Shown: positions 17,705 through 26,519, numbered from the stretch's first letter. The stretch: 64,000 bases of DNA from an uncultured Tenacibaculum sp. (GCA_947492185.1 CANLMR010000002.1:372001-436000); one strand, 5' to 3'. Notes: generated by a model not told the origin, from the sequence alone. Translations and numbers: made by a program.

Positions 17705-17926
17705 ATGAAAAAAAGCATTTTGAATGTAAAGGGAGTGGAAAAACTAGAAAAAAGTAGTTTAATTCAAATCAATGGTGGTGCTAATGAATATTACTGTTGG
17801 GATAACAATGGGAATTTTAATTCGAGTACTGATGTTTCTGGAAATGGAGTACACTGTGTTCCAATTGCCGTTGTTGAAGCAGAAAAAGAAGAGTTATTCT
17901 TCCCTCAAGATGGAATCCGCATGTAA
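17705..17926 (+). CDS. small double-glycine leader peptide (bacteriocin-like precursor)
   Basis: A 73-residue protein. The leader, residues 1-25, ends in INGG (MKKSILNVKGVEKLEKSSL then IQINGG) and matches double-glycine leaders cut by C39-peptidase ABC transporters. The predicted 48-residue product (ANEYYCWDNN...) has two cysteines (Cys31, Cys51), which could form a disulfide, and an acidic C-terminal part. Processing or transport genes are not nearby. It may be a bacteriocin, a signalling peptide or another secreted small protein. A similar leader appears in the gene at 23795. An alternative overlapping frame (17772-17993) is discounted because it runs through the terminator. Confidence 0.7.
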   Translation: MKKSILNVKGVEKLEKSSLIQINGGANEYYCWDNNGNFNSSTDVSGNGVHCVPIAVVEAEKEELFFPQDGIRM

Positions 17927-17932
17927 CATACT

Positions 17933-17966
17933 AAAAAAGGTAAATTCAATTGAATTTACCTTTTTT
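17933..17966. terminator. perfect 34-bp palindromic terminator
   Basis: A perfect palindrome (17-bp arms; AAAAAAGGTAAATTCAA and its complement) lies between the peptide gene and the convergent fatty acid hydroxylase gene ending at 17968. It works in both directions. Confidence 0.85.
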
Positions 17967-17967
17967 G

Positions 17968-18807
17968 TTATTTTAATTCTTCAAGATTCGTAGGTTTTCG
18001 ATATCCTTGAAACGGTTGTTTTAATAATTCCGTTAAACTTGAATTCTTAACTTCATCAGGAAATGTATCTACTCCATAAACTATTTCTTCTCTATCTAAT
18101 TCCATATACGTTCCTAATAATCGATCCCAAATAGAAAAAATATTTCCAAAGTTTGAATCTGTATATGGTAACAAATTATGATGATGCACTTTATGCATAT
18201 CTGGAGAAACAATTACAAAACTCAAAATCTTATCTAATTTCCTAGGCATTTTTAAATTCGCATGATTAAACTGTGTAAACACCAATGATAATGATTGATA
18301 TAACATTATGATATAAAACGGTGTTCCTACTAAAAACACACCTAATAACGTAAACGCAAAACGGATTACGCTTTCTATAGGATGATGTCTGTTTGCAGTT
18401 GTAGTATCTACCTTATGATCTGTATGATGAACTAAATGAACCATCCACAAAGGAATAAACTTGTGTTCTACTAAATGCGCCAAGTACGCCCCAAAAAAAT
18501 CTAGAAATAAAACACCTAATGTAATGTAAGCCCATAACGGCATTTCTGGTAACCAATTGATTAAACCAAACTGATTTTCGTCTACCCAAAAAGAAGTTTG
18601 TAATAACAGAAAAGCTAGTGCAAAATTGATAATTACTGTGGTTCCTGTAAAAAATAAATTTGGCCACGCATGTTTCCACTTATTATATCCAAATTTAAAT
18701 AAAGGCACTCCACTTTCAAGGAGCCAGAAAAATGAAATTCCACCAACCAAAAGCATACTTCTATGCAGCGTTGGCATGTTTTCAAAATAGGTCTTAATTA
18801 CTTCCAT
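17968..18807 (-). CDS. sterol desaturase / fatty acid hydroxylase family membrane protein
   Basis: A 279-residue inner-membrane di-iron enzyme with several hydrophobic helices. The histidine boxes typical of the family are visible: HLVEH, then HLVHHTDHK with a following NRHH, and HKVHHH. They bind the iron pair that activates oxygen to hydroxylate or desaturate lipids. In Bacteroidota related proteins act on fatty acids, carotenoids or ornithine and sphingolipids. The substrate is unknown here. Monocistronic on the minus strand. Confidence 0.88.
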   Translation of the reverse strand: MEVIKTYFENMPTLHRSMLLVGGISFFWLLESGVPLFKFGYNKWKHAWPNLFFTGTTVIINFALAFLLLQTSFWVDENQFGLINWLPEMPLWAYITLGVLFLDFFGAYLAHLVEHKFIPLWMVHLVHHTDHKVDTTTANRHHPIESVIRFAFTLLGVFLVGTPFYIIMLYQSLSLVFTQFNHANLKMPRKLDKILSFVIVSPDMHKVHHHNLLPYTDSNFGNIFSIWDRLLGTYMELDREEIVYGVDTFPDEVKNSSLTELLKQPFQGYRKPTNLEELK

Positions 18808-18877
18808 GTTATGTTTGATTTACATAACAAGTTTACTAAAAAATGGACGTATTGTTACTATAACTAAGTTAATAAAA

Positions 18878-19378
18878 TTAAGAAATTGGTAATTTTTTCT
18901 TCAATTCCTCAACAATTCTATAAGTAGCTGGGCAGATTTCTGTATTTTTTATAGTTAAGTTAGTTAACTGAATAAATTTCTTTCGATTGGTATGTGGATA
19001 TTCAGCACAAGCTTTAGGACGTACGTCGTAAATGAAACACGAATTATCATTTAAATCTAAAAACGGACATGGAGAAGTTTTTAGTACATGATAATCATCT
19101 TCATCAATTTCCAAATATTGTGAAACAAAATCTGCCACCTTCATCTTTAAATGTTTCGAAATACGTTCAATATCTTTATACGTAAACATCGGACTTGTGG
19201 TTTTACAACAATTCCCACAATTCAAGCAATCTGTTCGTTCAAATTCCTCTTCATGAATCTCATGCACTATCAAATCAAGACGCTTTGGCGTGCGCTTTTT
19301 CAGTTTTTGAAAATATTTCTTGTTTTCAGCGAGTTTCTCTTGTGCTAATTCTTTAAGATTTTCAAGGTCTTTATCCAT
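18878..19378 (-). CDS. YkgJ-family cysteine cluster protein
   Basis: A 166-residue cytoplasmic protein with a metal-binding cysteine cluster. DCLNCGNCC gives Cys51, 54, 57 and 58, followed by CPFLDLNDNSCFIYDVRPKAC (split here as Cys104, Cys114 and Cys124). This is the pattern of the UPF0153/YkgJ family, proposed to bind zinc or an iron-sulfur cluster. The N-terminal ~45 residues are highly charged and helical. The biological role of the family is not established. It is divergent from argS. Confidence 0.85.
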   Translation of the reverse strand: MDKDLENLKELAQEKLAENKKYFQKLKKRTPKRLDLIVHEIHEEEFERTDCLNCGNCCKTTSPMFTYKDIERISKHLKMKVADFVSQYLEIDEDDYHVLKTSPCPFLDLNDNSCFIYDVRPKACAEYPHTNRKKFIQLTNLTIKNTEICPATYRIVEELKKKLPIS

Positions 19379-19435
19379 ATTGCAAAGCTACGGCAATATG
19401 AATAGAATTCGGCTACATAAACCAATAAAATTATG

Positions 19436-19443
19436 TAATTTTG
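19436..19443 (+). promoter_or_regulatory. TAnnTTTG promoter box of argS
   Basis: TAATTTTG matches the -7 consensus and gives a transcript start near 19450. This supports the ATG at 19474 and argues against the upstream TTG at 19441, which would lie before the transcript start. Confidence 0.55.
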
Positions 19444-19473
19444 CTACTCGATTTAAATGAAATAAGTCAACTA

Positions 19474-21246
19474 ATGAGCATACAATCGTTACTAGAAGCG
19501 AACGTTAAAGAAGGGTTTAAAAAATTATACGATACAGAAATCCCATCTGTAGAATTTCAAGCAACAAGAAAAGATTTCGAAGGAGATATTACTGTGGTTA
19601 TTTTTCCGCTACTTCGATACAAGAAAGGAAATCCGGTACAAATTGGTGAAGATTTAGGAAACTACTTGGTAGAAAACATTCAAGAAGTATCTAAATTTAA
19701 TGTGGTAAAAGGATTCTTAAACTTAGTTATTGATGATAGTTTTTATATCAACTTCTTCAATGAAATTTCATCAAACGAATCATACGGATTTGTAAGCTCT
19801 GACTCAGATGCGAGAATGGTTGAGTATTCTTCTCCGAATACAAATAAACCTTTACACCTTGGGCACGTAAGAAATGTTTTATTAGGATATTCAGTTGCTG
19901 AAATCTTAAAAGCTGCGGGTCATAAAGTATATAAAACACAAATTATTAACGACCGTGGAATTCATATTTGTAAGTCAATGTTGGCTTGGAAACGATATGG
20001 AAACGGAGAAACTCCAGAATCTACAGGATTAAAGGGAGATAAATTAGTTGGTAATTTCTACGTAAAATTCGATCAAGAATACAAGAAAGAAATTTCGGAA
20101 TTGGTTGAACAAGGAATTTCTGAGGATGATGCTAAAAAGCAAGCTCCAATTTTTGTAGAAGCTCAAGAAATGTTACGTAAATGGGAATCTGGAGATTCAG
20201 AGACTGTTGAACTGTGGAAAACTATGAACGGTTGGGTTTATGAAGGATTTGATGTAACATACGAAAATATTGGTGTAAACTTCGATAAGTTATACTATGA
20301 AAGTGATACCTATTTATTAGGTAAAGATGTTATTGAACAAGGATTAAAAGATGGAGTTTTCTTTAAAAAAGAAGATGGATCTGTTTGGTGTGATTTAACT
20401 GAAGATGGTTTAGATGAGAAATTAGTATTGCGTTCAGATGGAACTGCAGTATATATGACTCAAGATATTGGAACGGCTATTCAACGTGCTAAAGACTTTA
20501 CAGATTTAAACGGAATGGTTTACACTGTGGGTAATGAACAAGATTATCACTTTAAAGTATTATTCTTAATCTTAAAGAAGTTAGGATATAACTGGGCAGA
20601 TCAATTATATCACTTAAGTTACGGAATGGTAGATTTACCTTCTGGAAAAATGAAATCTCGTGAAGGAACAGTAGTAGATGCTGATGACTTAATGACTGAA
20701 ATGACAAATACGGCTCGTGAGATTTCTCAAGAATTAGGAAAGTTAGAAGGATACTCTGATGAAGAAAAGGAGTCGTTATATAAAATTATTGGATTAGGAG
20801 CTTTAAAATATTTCATTTTAAAGGTAGATCCTAAAAAGAGAATCTTATTCGATCCTCAAGCTTCGGTAGATTTTCAAGGAAATACTGGACCTTTTGTACA
20901 ATATACCTATGCAAGAATCCAGTCAATTTTAAGAAAAGCTGATTTTGATTACAACCCTTCTGTTTCATCTATTGATTTACATGAAAAAGAAAAAGAATTA
21001 ATCAAGCAATTAGAATTGTATCCAGAAGTAATTCAACAAGCAGCTAAGAATTACTCTCCAGCTATAGTTGCAAATTACACCTATGATTTAGTAAAAGAAT
21101 TCAATTCTTTTTACCAAAATGTTTCAATTTTAGGTGAAGAAAATCAAGATAAAAAAGTCTTTAGAGTTCAATTATCTAAAAAGGTAGCAGATACAATTAA
21201 ATCGGCGTTTCGTTTATTAGGGATTAATGTTCCTGAGAGAATGTAA
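19474..21246 (+). CDS. argS: arginyl-tRNA synthetase
   Basis: A 590-residue class I aminoacyl-tRNA synthetase, which attaches arginine to its tRNAs. The HIGH-type motif is PLHLGHVRN, and a KMSK-like loop is seen in LPSGKMKSREGTVV. The C-terminal DALR anticodon-binding domain ends in the family-typical LLGINVPERM. The ATG at 19474 (MSIQSLLEANVKEGF) matches ArgS starts better than the upstream TTG at 19441. The next gene begins 6 bases after the stop and is probably co-transcribed. Confidence 0.97.
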   Translation: MSIQSLLEANVKEGFKKLYDTEIPSVEFQATRKDFEGDITVVIFPLLRYKKGNPVQIGEDLGNYLVENIQEVSKFNVVKGFLNLVIDDSFYINFFNEISSNESYGFVSSDSDARMVEYSSPNTNKPLHLGHVRNVLLGYSVAEILKAAGHKVYKTQIINDRGIHICKSMLAWKRYGNGETPESTGLKGDKLVGNFYVKFDQEYKKEISELVEQGISEDDAKKQAPIFVEAQEMLRKWESGDSETVELWKTMNGWVYEGFDVTYENIGVNFDKLYYESDTYLLGKDVIEQGLKDGVFFKKEDGSVWCDLTEDGLDEKLVLRSDGTAVYMTQDIGTAIQRAKDFTDLNGMVYTVGNEQDYHFKVLFLILKKLGYNWADQLYHLSYGMVDLPSGKMKSREGTVVDADDLMTEMTNTAREISQELGKLEGYSDEEKESLYKIIGLGALKYFILKVDPKKRILFDPQASVDFQGNTGPFVQYTYARIQSILRKADFDYNPSVSSIDLHEKEKELIKQLELYPEVIQQAAKNYSPAIVANYTYDLVKEFNSFYQNVSILGEENQDKKVFRVQLSKKVADTIKSAFRLLGINVPERM

Positions 21247-21252
21247 ATAGTA

Positions 21253-21831
21253 GTGCAAAGAATCTTAATCAAAAATACAATCAAATTAATTATTGGTGGG
21301 ATAGCCATAGGTTTATTACATCAATATGATTTAGTATTAGCCATATTATTGGCCTTAAAGATTGTGCACTCATTCTATAAAAACATAAAAAACCAAACCT
21401 TTAGCATTGCCTTAATTATTGGTTTTGTAATTACTGGAATTATTGGAATTGCTGTTGAACACGCAGGAACATCATATGGATATTGGGAATATCATGATAT
21501 TTCTAGACAAGTTCCTTTATGGATATTCTTTGCTTGGGGAGCCGCTTTTATATTAATGTATCAAATTGAAAATCAAATTTTACAAGAAGTTCCAGATTTA
21601 TCTGACACTTCAAAAAAATATTTGATTCTTTTTATGGTAGCCTTCTTTCCTACTCTAGGAGAAATCATCGCCATCAATTTAGGAACTTGGACATATTATA
21701 TGTCCTATCAAATTTTAGGAGTACCTTTGGCTGCAATTGCGGCTTTAATTATAATACACTCATCTGTAAATGCCTTATTAGGTATTACGAGTAAAAAATT
21801 CGGAATTAAAGACATGGTTTTTAATCCATAA
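21253..21831 (+). CDS. multi-pass membrane protein, weakly carotenoid-biosynthesis (DUF422)-like
   Basis: A 192-residue protein with about six hydrophobic helices, starting with GTG 6 bases after argS. The motif VEHAGTSYGYWEY followed by VPLWIFFAWGAAF resembles the conserved region of DUF422/CruF carotenoid hydratases. The resemblance is weak and seen only by eye. No carotenoid genes are adjacent. It may equally be an uncharacterised envelope protein. Co-transcription with argS is likely. Confidence 0.6.
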   Translation: MQRILIKNTIKLIIGGIAIGLLHQYDLVLAILLALKIVHSFYKNIKNQTFSIALIIGFVITGIIGIAVEHAGTSYGYWEYHDISRQVPLWIFFAWGAAFILMYQIENQILQEVPDLSDTSKKYLILFMVAFFPTLGEIIAINLGTWTYYMSYQILGVPLAAIAALIIIHSSVNALLGITSKKFGIKDMVFNP

Positions 21832-21867
21832 CAATGTAAATAAACAACTAATAGATAAATATAAATT

Positions 21868-23256
21868 ATGAAATACGACATCATAGTAATCGGTTCAGGA
21901 CCTGGAGGATATGTGACAGCTATTAGAGCTTCTCAGTTAGGTTTTAAAACGGCTGTTGTTGAAAAAGAAAATCTAGGAGGAATCTGTTTAAACTGGGGAT
22001 GTATTCCTACAAAAGCATTATTAAAATCTGCTCAGGTATATGATTACTTAAAGCATGTAGATGAGTATGGTTTAAAAGCAGAAGCTATTGACAAAGATTT
22101 TGAAGCTGTAATTAAAAGAAGTCGTGGTGTTGCAGAAGGAATGAGCAAAGGTGTTCAATTCTTAATGAAGAAAAACAAGATTGATGTAATCGACGGTTTC
22201 GGAAAAATTAAAGAAGGAAAAAAAGTAGATGTAACAGCTGAAGACGGAAAAGTAACCGAATATTCAGCAGATCATATTGTAATTGCAACAGGAGCACGTT
22301 CTCGTATATTACCAAGTTTACCACAAGATGGTAAAAAAGTAATCGGATATCGTGAAGCAATGAGTTTACCTACTCAGCCAAAATCTATGATTGTAGTTGG
22401 TTCTGGTGCAATTGGAGTTGAGTTCGCTCATTTCTACAATGCTATGGGAACTGAAGTTACTATTGTAGAGTATATGCCAAATATTGTTCCTGTTGAAGAT
22501 AAAGACGTATCTAAACAAATGGAACGTTCTTTCAAAAAAGCAGGAATTAAAATAATGACGAATTCTTCAGTTGAATCTGTTGATACTTCTGGAAAAGGAG
22601 TAAAAGCAACGGTTAAAACTAAAAAAGGAGAGCAAGTTTTAGAAGCAGATATCGTATTATCGGCAGTAGGAATTAAAACAAACATTGAAAACATTGGATT
22701 AGAAGATGTTGGAATTGTAACTGATAGAGATAAGATTTTAGTAAACGATTGGTATCAAACAAATATTCCTGGATATTACGCGATTGGAGATGTAACTCCT
22801 GGTCCAGCTTTAGCGCATGTTGCATCTGCCGAAGGAATTACTTGTGTTGAAAAAATCGCTGGATTACATACAGAGTCTATTGATTATGGAAACATTCCTG
22901 GTTGTACATATGCAACTCCAGAAATTGCTTCTGTAGGATTAACAGAAGAAAAGGCTAAAGAAGCTGGTTACGATATTAAAGTTGGTAAATTTCCATTCTC
23001 CGCATCAGGTAAAGCAAAAGCAGCTGGAACTCCTGAAGGTTTTGTAAAAGTAATTTTTGATGCTAAATATGGTGAATGGTTAGGATGCCACATGATTGGA
23101 GCTGGTGTTACAGATATGATCGCAGAAGCTGTTTTAGGCAGAAAGTTAGAAACTACAGGACATGAAGTATTGAAAGCAATTCATCCTCACCCTACTATGA
23201 GTGAAGCGGTTATGGAAGCTGTTGCAGATGCTTACGATGAAGTGATTCATTTATAA
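21868..23256 (+). CDS. lpdA: dihydrolipoyl dehydrogenase (E3)
   Basis: A 462-residue FAD- and NAD-binding enzyme that reoxidises lipoyl groups of 2-oxo acid dehydrogenase complexes and the glycine cleavage system. FAD site GSGPGGY near residue 9, redox disulfide Cys40/Cys45 in GGICLNWGCIPTK, NAD site VGSGAIGVEF, and the catalytic HPHPTMSE close to the C-terminus. Full length. The lipoyl E2 subunit at 51501 could be a partner. A strong terminator follows. Confidence 0.96.
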   Translation: MKYDIIVIGSGPGGYVTAIRASQLGFKTAVVEKENLGGICLNWGCIPTKALLKSAQVYDYLKHVDEYGLKAEAIDKDFEAVIKRSRGVAEGMSKGVQFLMKKNKIDVIDGFGKIKEGKKVDVTAEDGKVTEYSADHIVIATGARSRILPSLPQDGKKVIGYREAMSLPTQPKSMIVVGSGAIGVEFAHFYNAMGTEVTIVEYMPNIVPVEDKDVSKQMERSFKKAGIKIMTNSSVESVDTSGKGVKATVKTKKGEQVLEADIVLSAVGIKTNIENIGLEDVGIVTDRDKILVNDWYQTNIPGYYAIGDVTPGPALAHVASAEGITCVEKIAGLHTESIDYGNIPGCTYATPEIASVGLTEEKAKEAGYDIKVGKFPFSASGKAKAAGTPEGFVKVIFDAKYGEWLGCHMIGAGVTDMIAEAVLGRKLETTGHEVLKAIHPHPTMSEAVMEAVADAYDEVIHL

Positions 23257-23286
23257 GAAATTCTTATAATAATTTGATATATAAAG

Positions 23287-23312
23287 ACCTTGCAAACTGC
23301 AAGGTTTTTTTT
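23287..23312 (+). terminator. intrinsic terminator after lpdA
   Basis: An 8-bp stem (ACCTTGCA with TGCAAGGT), a 3-base loop and a run of eight T. Confidence 0.85.
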
Positions 23313-23343
23313 ATATATTTAGTACAACAAAAAATTTATTAAA

Positions 23344-23718
23344 ATGAAAGCAAAATATCAAAGTGTTTTAAACCTAGGTGAACAATTAGCAATTCAAAAT
23401 GGAGATGTAAAAGAAGAGAACGGAGTTTTACATATTTCTGGAACAGCAAAAAATCAGTACGAAAAAAATCTTTTATGGGATGAAATTAAAAAGGCAGGTG
23501 GTGAAAATCCAACTGATATTATAGCTGATATTGCTGTTGAAGATACTTCTGTATTTGCCAATCACACTGTAAAAGGTGGTGAAACTTTAGGTAAAATTGC
23601 AAAGCATTACTATGGAGATGCAATGAAGTACAAAGAAATTTTTGAAGCAAATACTAACATCTTAAAATCTGCTGATGTAATTCATCCAGGACAAGAATTG
23701 GTTATTCCTAATCTATAG
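23344..23718 (+). CDS. LysM domain protein (Kbp/YgaU-like)
   Basis: A 124-residue soluble protein. The N-terminal half looks like a BON-type domain (GDVKEENGVLHISGTAKNQYEK). The C-terminal half is a LysM module (HTVKGGETLGKIAKHYYGD...IHPGQELVIPNL, about residues 73-124). The order and length match E. coli Kbp, a potassium-binding protein of the cytoplasm. No signal peptide is seen, which agrees. Potassium binding is inferred from family similarity only. Confidence 0.85.
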   Translation: MKAKYQSVLNLGEQLAIQNGDVKEENGVLHISGTAKNQYEKNLLWDEIKKAGGENPTDIIADIAVEDTSVFANHTVKGGETLGKIAKHYYGDAMKYKEIFEANTNILKSADVIHPGQELVIPNL

Positions 23719-23748
23719 TATAATGTTTAAAACTACTACTCTATATAA

Positions 23749-23775
23749 AAAAACCTCGCAAATTGCGAGGTTTTT
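23749..23775. terminator. bidirectional terminator between the LysM and peptide genes
   Basis: A 12-bp stem (AAAAACCTCGCA with TGCGAGGTTTTT) and a 3-base loop between convergent genes. Confidence 0.85.
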
Positions 23776-23794
23776 AAATTTTGAGGACTATCCA

Positions 23795-23989
23795 TTAATT
23801 GAAAATACATACTCTTCCGCCCCAGCCAAAACGACTATCTCTACAAGATACATCTCCAGGACCTAAGAAAGGATATGCATCCCAGCAATCTCTGTTTGTT
23901 CTACAAGGCACGCTTCCGAAACCACCTTCGATTTGTTTTTGTTCTTTTTTACTAAGGGACTTTCCTAAATTTTGAATGTTTTTCAACAT
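23795..23989 (-). CDS. small double-glycine leader peptide with four cysteines
   Basis: A 64-residue precursor. The leader MLKNIQNLGKSLSKKEQKQI ends in EGG (residues 21-23), typical of Bacteroidota natural-product or bacteriocin-like peptides exported by C39-peptidase transporters. The predicted 41-residue core has four cysteines (29, 35, 49, 61), enough for two disulfides, and is rich in Gly, Arg and aromatic residues, with no net acidity. No modification enzyme, immunity gene or transporter is adjacent. The function is unknown. It is followed by a strong terminator. Confidence 0.75.
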   Translation of the reverse strand: MLKNIQNLGKSLSKKEQKQIEGGFGSVPCRTNRDCWDAYPFLGPGDVSCRDSRFGWGGRVCIFN

Positions 23990-24477
23990 AATAATAAATT
24001 TTTAGATTATTTATTTGGTATATTTTAAAAAATACTCTTTAAAATTAAGAATCTTATTTTAAATATTGAAATAGATTTATTTTTTTATTTCCTTTTAAAA
24101 AAAATAAATCTAAAATAATTAACATATTTATTTTACAATAAAAACAACAAAATCAATAGTTTAAAAACAGTAAATTGAAAAAATTATAAATTTTATTGAT
24201 AATAAAATAGAAAAAACCTTTTTCGGCATCATTCTTGTTAATTTTTATTCAACAAAAAAACTACTATTATGCAATTATCAATTACTATTACATTGAAGTT
24301 GATGGGGAAGTTGCTATGAATGAAAAAGAAAAGGTTACAAAGCCAAAAAAACCGAAATATGCTAGTTTCGGTTTTTTTTATTTATTATTTTAAATTCTTA
24401 ATAAAATAGTTTAGTCTAAAATAGTTTCAAACTTACATAATATTAATTATTTCTACCCAGAGTATTTATTTCGCCTT
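23990..24477. other. gene-poor AT-rich interval with an isolated terminator
   Basis: This 488-base stretch is extremely AT-rich and holds no convincing gene. A short frame near 24270-24390 reads YYIEVDGEVAMNEKEKV but runs through a hairpin and has no clear start, so it may be a decayed small gene. The only firm element is the terminator at 24346-24378. A short untranslated transcript ending there is possible. Confidence 0.5.
24346..24378. terminator. terminator with no obvious upstream gene
   Basis: A 12-bp stem (AAAAAACCGAAA at 24346-24357 with TTTCGGTTTTTT at 24366-24377) and an 8-base loop with a T run. On the plus strand it has no complete gene before it. On the minus strand it lies 100 bases after the lipoprotein gene that ends at 24478. 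Confidence 0.75.
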
Positions 24478-25215
24478 TTAATAATTATTAAAAATTTCTT
24501 TTTTTCTTTTTTCAACCTCTTTAATCGGGTTTCTTACAGTTCTATTTTTACATAATTCACCTTCTTCTACTAAACCTACAATTCCTGTAACTCTAGTCCC
24601 ATTTATACCCCAACAAAAAGAAGAAATATCATATTGAAATGTTTGAAGTTCTGAAGAGTTTAATTCGTGAATAATTTTACCTCCTTTATAAATTAATATA
24701 TAAGACTGATTATTTTCTTTTGTTTGCAAATACAAAGCATCAGCCTGTTTTAAATATTGCAACACCTTGTTAGGAGCAACGAACTTAATTTGAGTAATCA
24801 ACGTTATTTCTGGGTTATGATAAATGTATTTTTTCACTTTATCATTGTATTTACTATTATCAATGGCATCAATAACAGAAACCTTATCATTTATTTTAAG
24901 TTCAAAATAATTTGGCTTAATTTCTAGAGAATCATTATAAGTAACAATCTCTTTTTTAGTACTTGTCTCTATAAAGTTTTGATAACTTTTATAATTCTGA
25001 TTATTAAATTCTTTTGAAGTAAAATCTAATTTAATTGGATTTCTATAAAAAGGTATCCCAGTAACTTCAAAACTACTTTTTCTAATTGTTTTCTTTTGGG
25101 TTCCTAGAACACCTAAATCAATAGAATTATAAGCTTGATATAATTTGTTTTTTTGTGGTAATGTATAACACGAAGTAATTAATACACAAAGTATTAGGTA
25201 AGAATATTTTTTCAT
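24478..25215 (-). CDS. predicted lipoprotein, function unknown
   Basis: A 245-residue protein with a lipoprotein signal (MKKYSYLILCVLITSC, lipidated Cys16). No known domain is recognised. The mature part is rich in Lys, Asn and Ile with mixed strands, including IILIYKGGKIIHEL-like segments and a single CWGING stretch. Base composition is lower in G+C than neighbouring core genes, as is that of the flanking spacer. Probably an accessory outer-membrane or periplasmic lipoprotein. Confidence 0.65.
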   Translation of the reverse strand: MKKYSYLILCVLITSCYTLPQKNKLYQAYNSIDLGVLGTQKKTIRKSSFEVTGIPFYRNPIKLDFTSKEFNNQNYKSYQNFIETSTKKEIVTYNDSLEIKPNYFELKINDKVSVIDAIDNSKYNDKVKKYIYHNPEITLITQIKFVAPNKVLQYLKQADALYLQTKENNQSYILIYKGGKIIHELNSSELQTFQYDISSFCWGINGTRVTGIVGLVEEGELCKNRTVRNPIKEVEKRKKEIFNNY

Positions 25216-25266
25216 AAAACAATTAATTCAAATTTTTCCTCGGGTGCAAAAATATATAATAAAATT

Positions 25267-25301
25267 AAAACCCAATTATTTTATTTAAACAATTGGGTTT
25301 T
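25267..25301 (-). terminator. terminator after the GlmU-like gene
   Basis: An 11-bp stem (AAAACCCAATT with AATTGGGTTTT) and a 13-base loop, downstream of the gene that stops at 25344 on the minus strand. Confidence 0.7.
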
Positions 25302-25343
25302 AATTATTAACAACATGTTAAAGATTAGTATATAGTTAGAATT

Positions 25344-26519
25344 TTAGTAATTCCTATATTTTTTAGTTTCCTCAAAAACCGCTGATAGAATTTTTTCCTC
25401 TAACTCATTATAAATAACATTTCTTCTCTTCATTACTACTTCTGCAACTTCATTTACCTTGTTCATTTTATACTCTGTAAACCCTGAAGCTCCTCCCCAA
25501 CTAAATGATGGAACAAAGTTTCTTGGAAATCCACTTCCAAAAATATTCGAAGAAACTCCAATAACAGTACCTGTATTAAACATCGTATTAATTCCACATT
25601 TAGAATGATCTCCCATCATTAATCCACAAAATTGTAATCCCGTTTTAGCAAACCTTCCTGTCTCATAATTCCATAATTTTACTTCAGCATAATTATTTTT
25701 AAGGTTCGAATTATTAGTGTCTGCTCCTAGATTACACCATTCTCCTAACACAGAATTTCCTAAGAATCCATCATGTCCTTTATTTGAATACCCAAATAAG
25801 ACTGAGTTATTAACCTCTCCTCCTACTTTACAATACGGACCTAATGTAGTAGCGCCATAGATTTTAGCTCCTAATTTTAAAACTGAATTTTCACACATAG
25901 CTAATGCACCTCTCACAACTACACCTTCCATTACTTCAGCATTTTCACCAATGTAAATAGGGCCATTAGTAGCATTAAGTGTAGCAAAAGTTAACTTAGC
26001 TCCTTTTTCTATAAATATGTTTTCTCTTCCAATACAATTTATAGTTTCAGGAATGGGTTGGGAAGTTCTTCCTTCTGTTAAGAATTTAAAATCTTGACGA
26101 ATAGCTTCATCATTTTTCGAAAAGATATCCCATGTATTCTTTATTTGTATAATATCTTCTTCAAATTCTATTTGATTATATTTATCAAAATTCACCTCTT
26201 CTTGATCTTGAGAACTATAAAATGCTATAACATCTTCTCCTTTAAAAATAGCTTCATTTTCCTTTAACCCTTTAACCATTTCAACCAACTCAGGAACGGG
26301 TAAAAAAGAAGCGTTTAACATTACATTCTCTTCCATTTCTACCATCGGAAATTTCTCCTCTAAATATTCTTCTGTAATAGTAGTAGTCGTTAATCCAAGA
26401 TATTTTTCCCATTTCTCTCTAATAGTTAAAATACCTACTCTAATATCTGCTACTGGTCTTGTATATGTAAAAGGTAAAAGAGATGTTCTAACATCTCCAT
26501 CAAATAAAATATAGTTCAT
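25344..26519 (-). CDS. GlmU-like putative sugar nucleotidyltransferase with left-handed beta-helix
   Basis: A 391-residue protein starting at ATG 26519 (MNYILFDGDVRTSLLPFTYT), better than the upstream in-frame start at 26555, which would put 12 non-conserved residues in front. This matches the alternative Bacteroidota GlmU-like family. It has a divergent N-terminal nucleotidyltransferase-like domain with TRPVADIRVGIL, and a C-terminal hexapeptide-repeat helix (about 195-345) with repeated (IV)G motifs (IYIGENAEVMEGVVVRG, IYGATTLGPYCKVGGEV). The canonical LxxGxGTRM loop of GlmU is absent. It probably takes part in UDP-sugar synthesis for the cell envelope. Confidence 0.8.
   Translation of the reverse strand: MNYILFDGDVRTSLLPFTYTRPVADIRVGILTIREKWEKYLGLTTTTITEEYLEEKFPMVEMEENVMLNASFLPVPELVEMVKGLKENEAIFKGEDVIAFYSSQDQEEVNFDKYNQIEFEEDIIQIKNTWDIFSKNDEAIRQDFKFLTEGRTSQPIPETINCIGRENIFIEKGAKLTFATLNATNGPIYIGENAEVMEGVVVRGALAMCENSVLKLGAKIYGATTLGPYCKVGGEVNNSVLFGYSNKGHDGFLGNSVLGEWCNLGADTNNSNLKNNYAEVKLWNYETGRFAKTGLQFCGLMMGDHSKCGINTMFNTGTVIGVSSNIFGSGFPRNFVPSFSWGGASGFTEYKMNKVNEVAEVVMKRRNVIYNELEEKILSAVFEETKKYRNY

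Noticed and set aside
17772..17993. Second frame overlapping the double-glycine peptide gene
   Set aside because: It runs through the 34-bp palindromic terminator into the neighbouring gene and lacks a leader or domain.
24317..24391. Short frame MNEKEKVTKPKKPKY...
   Set aside because: It is translated through a terminator hairpin, so it is unlikely to be a gene; noted only as a possible relic.
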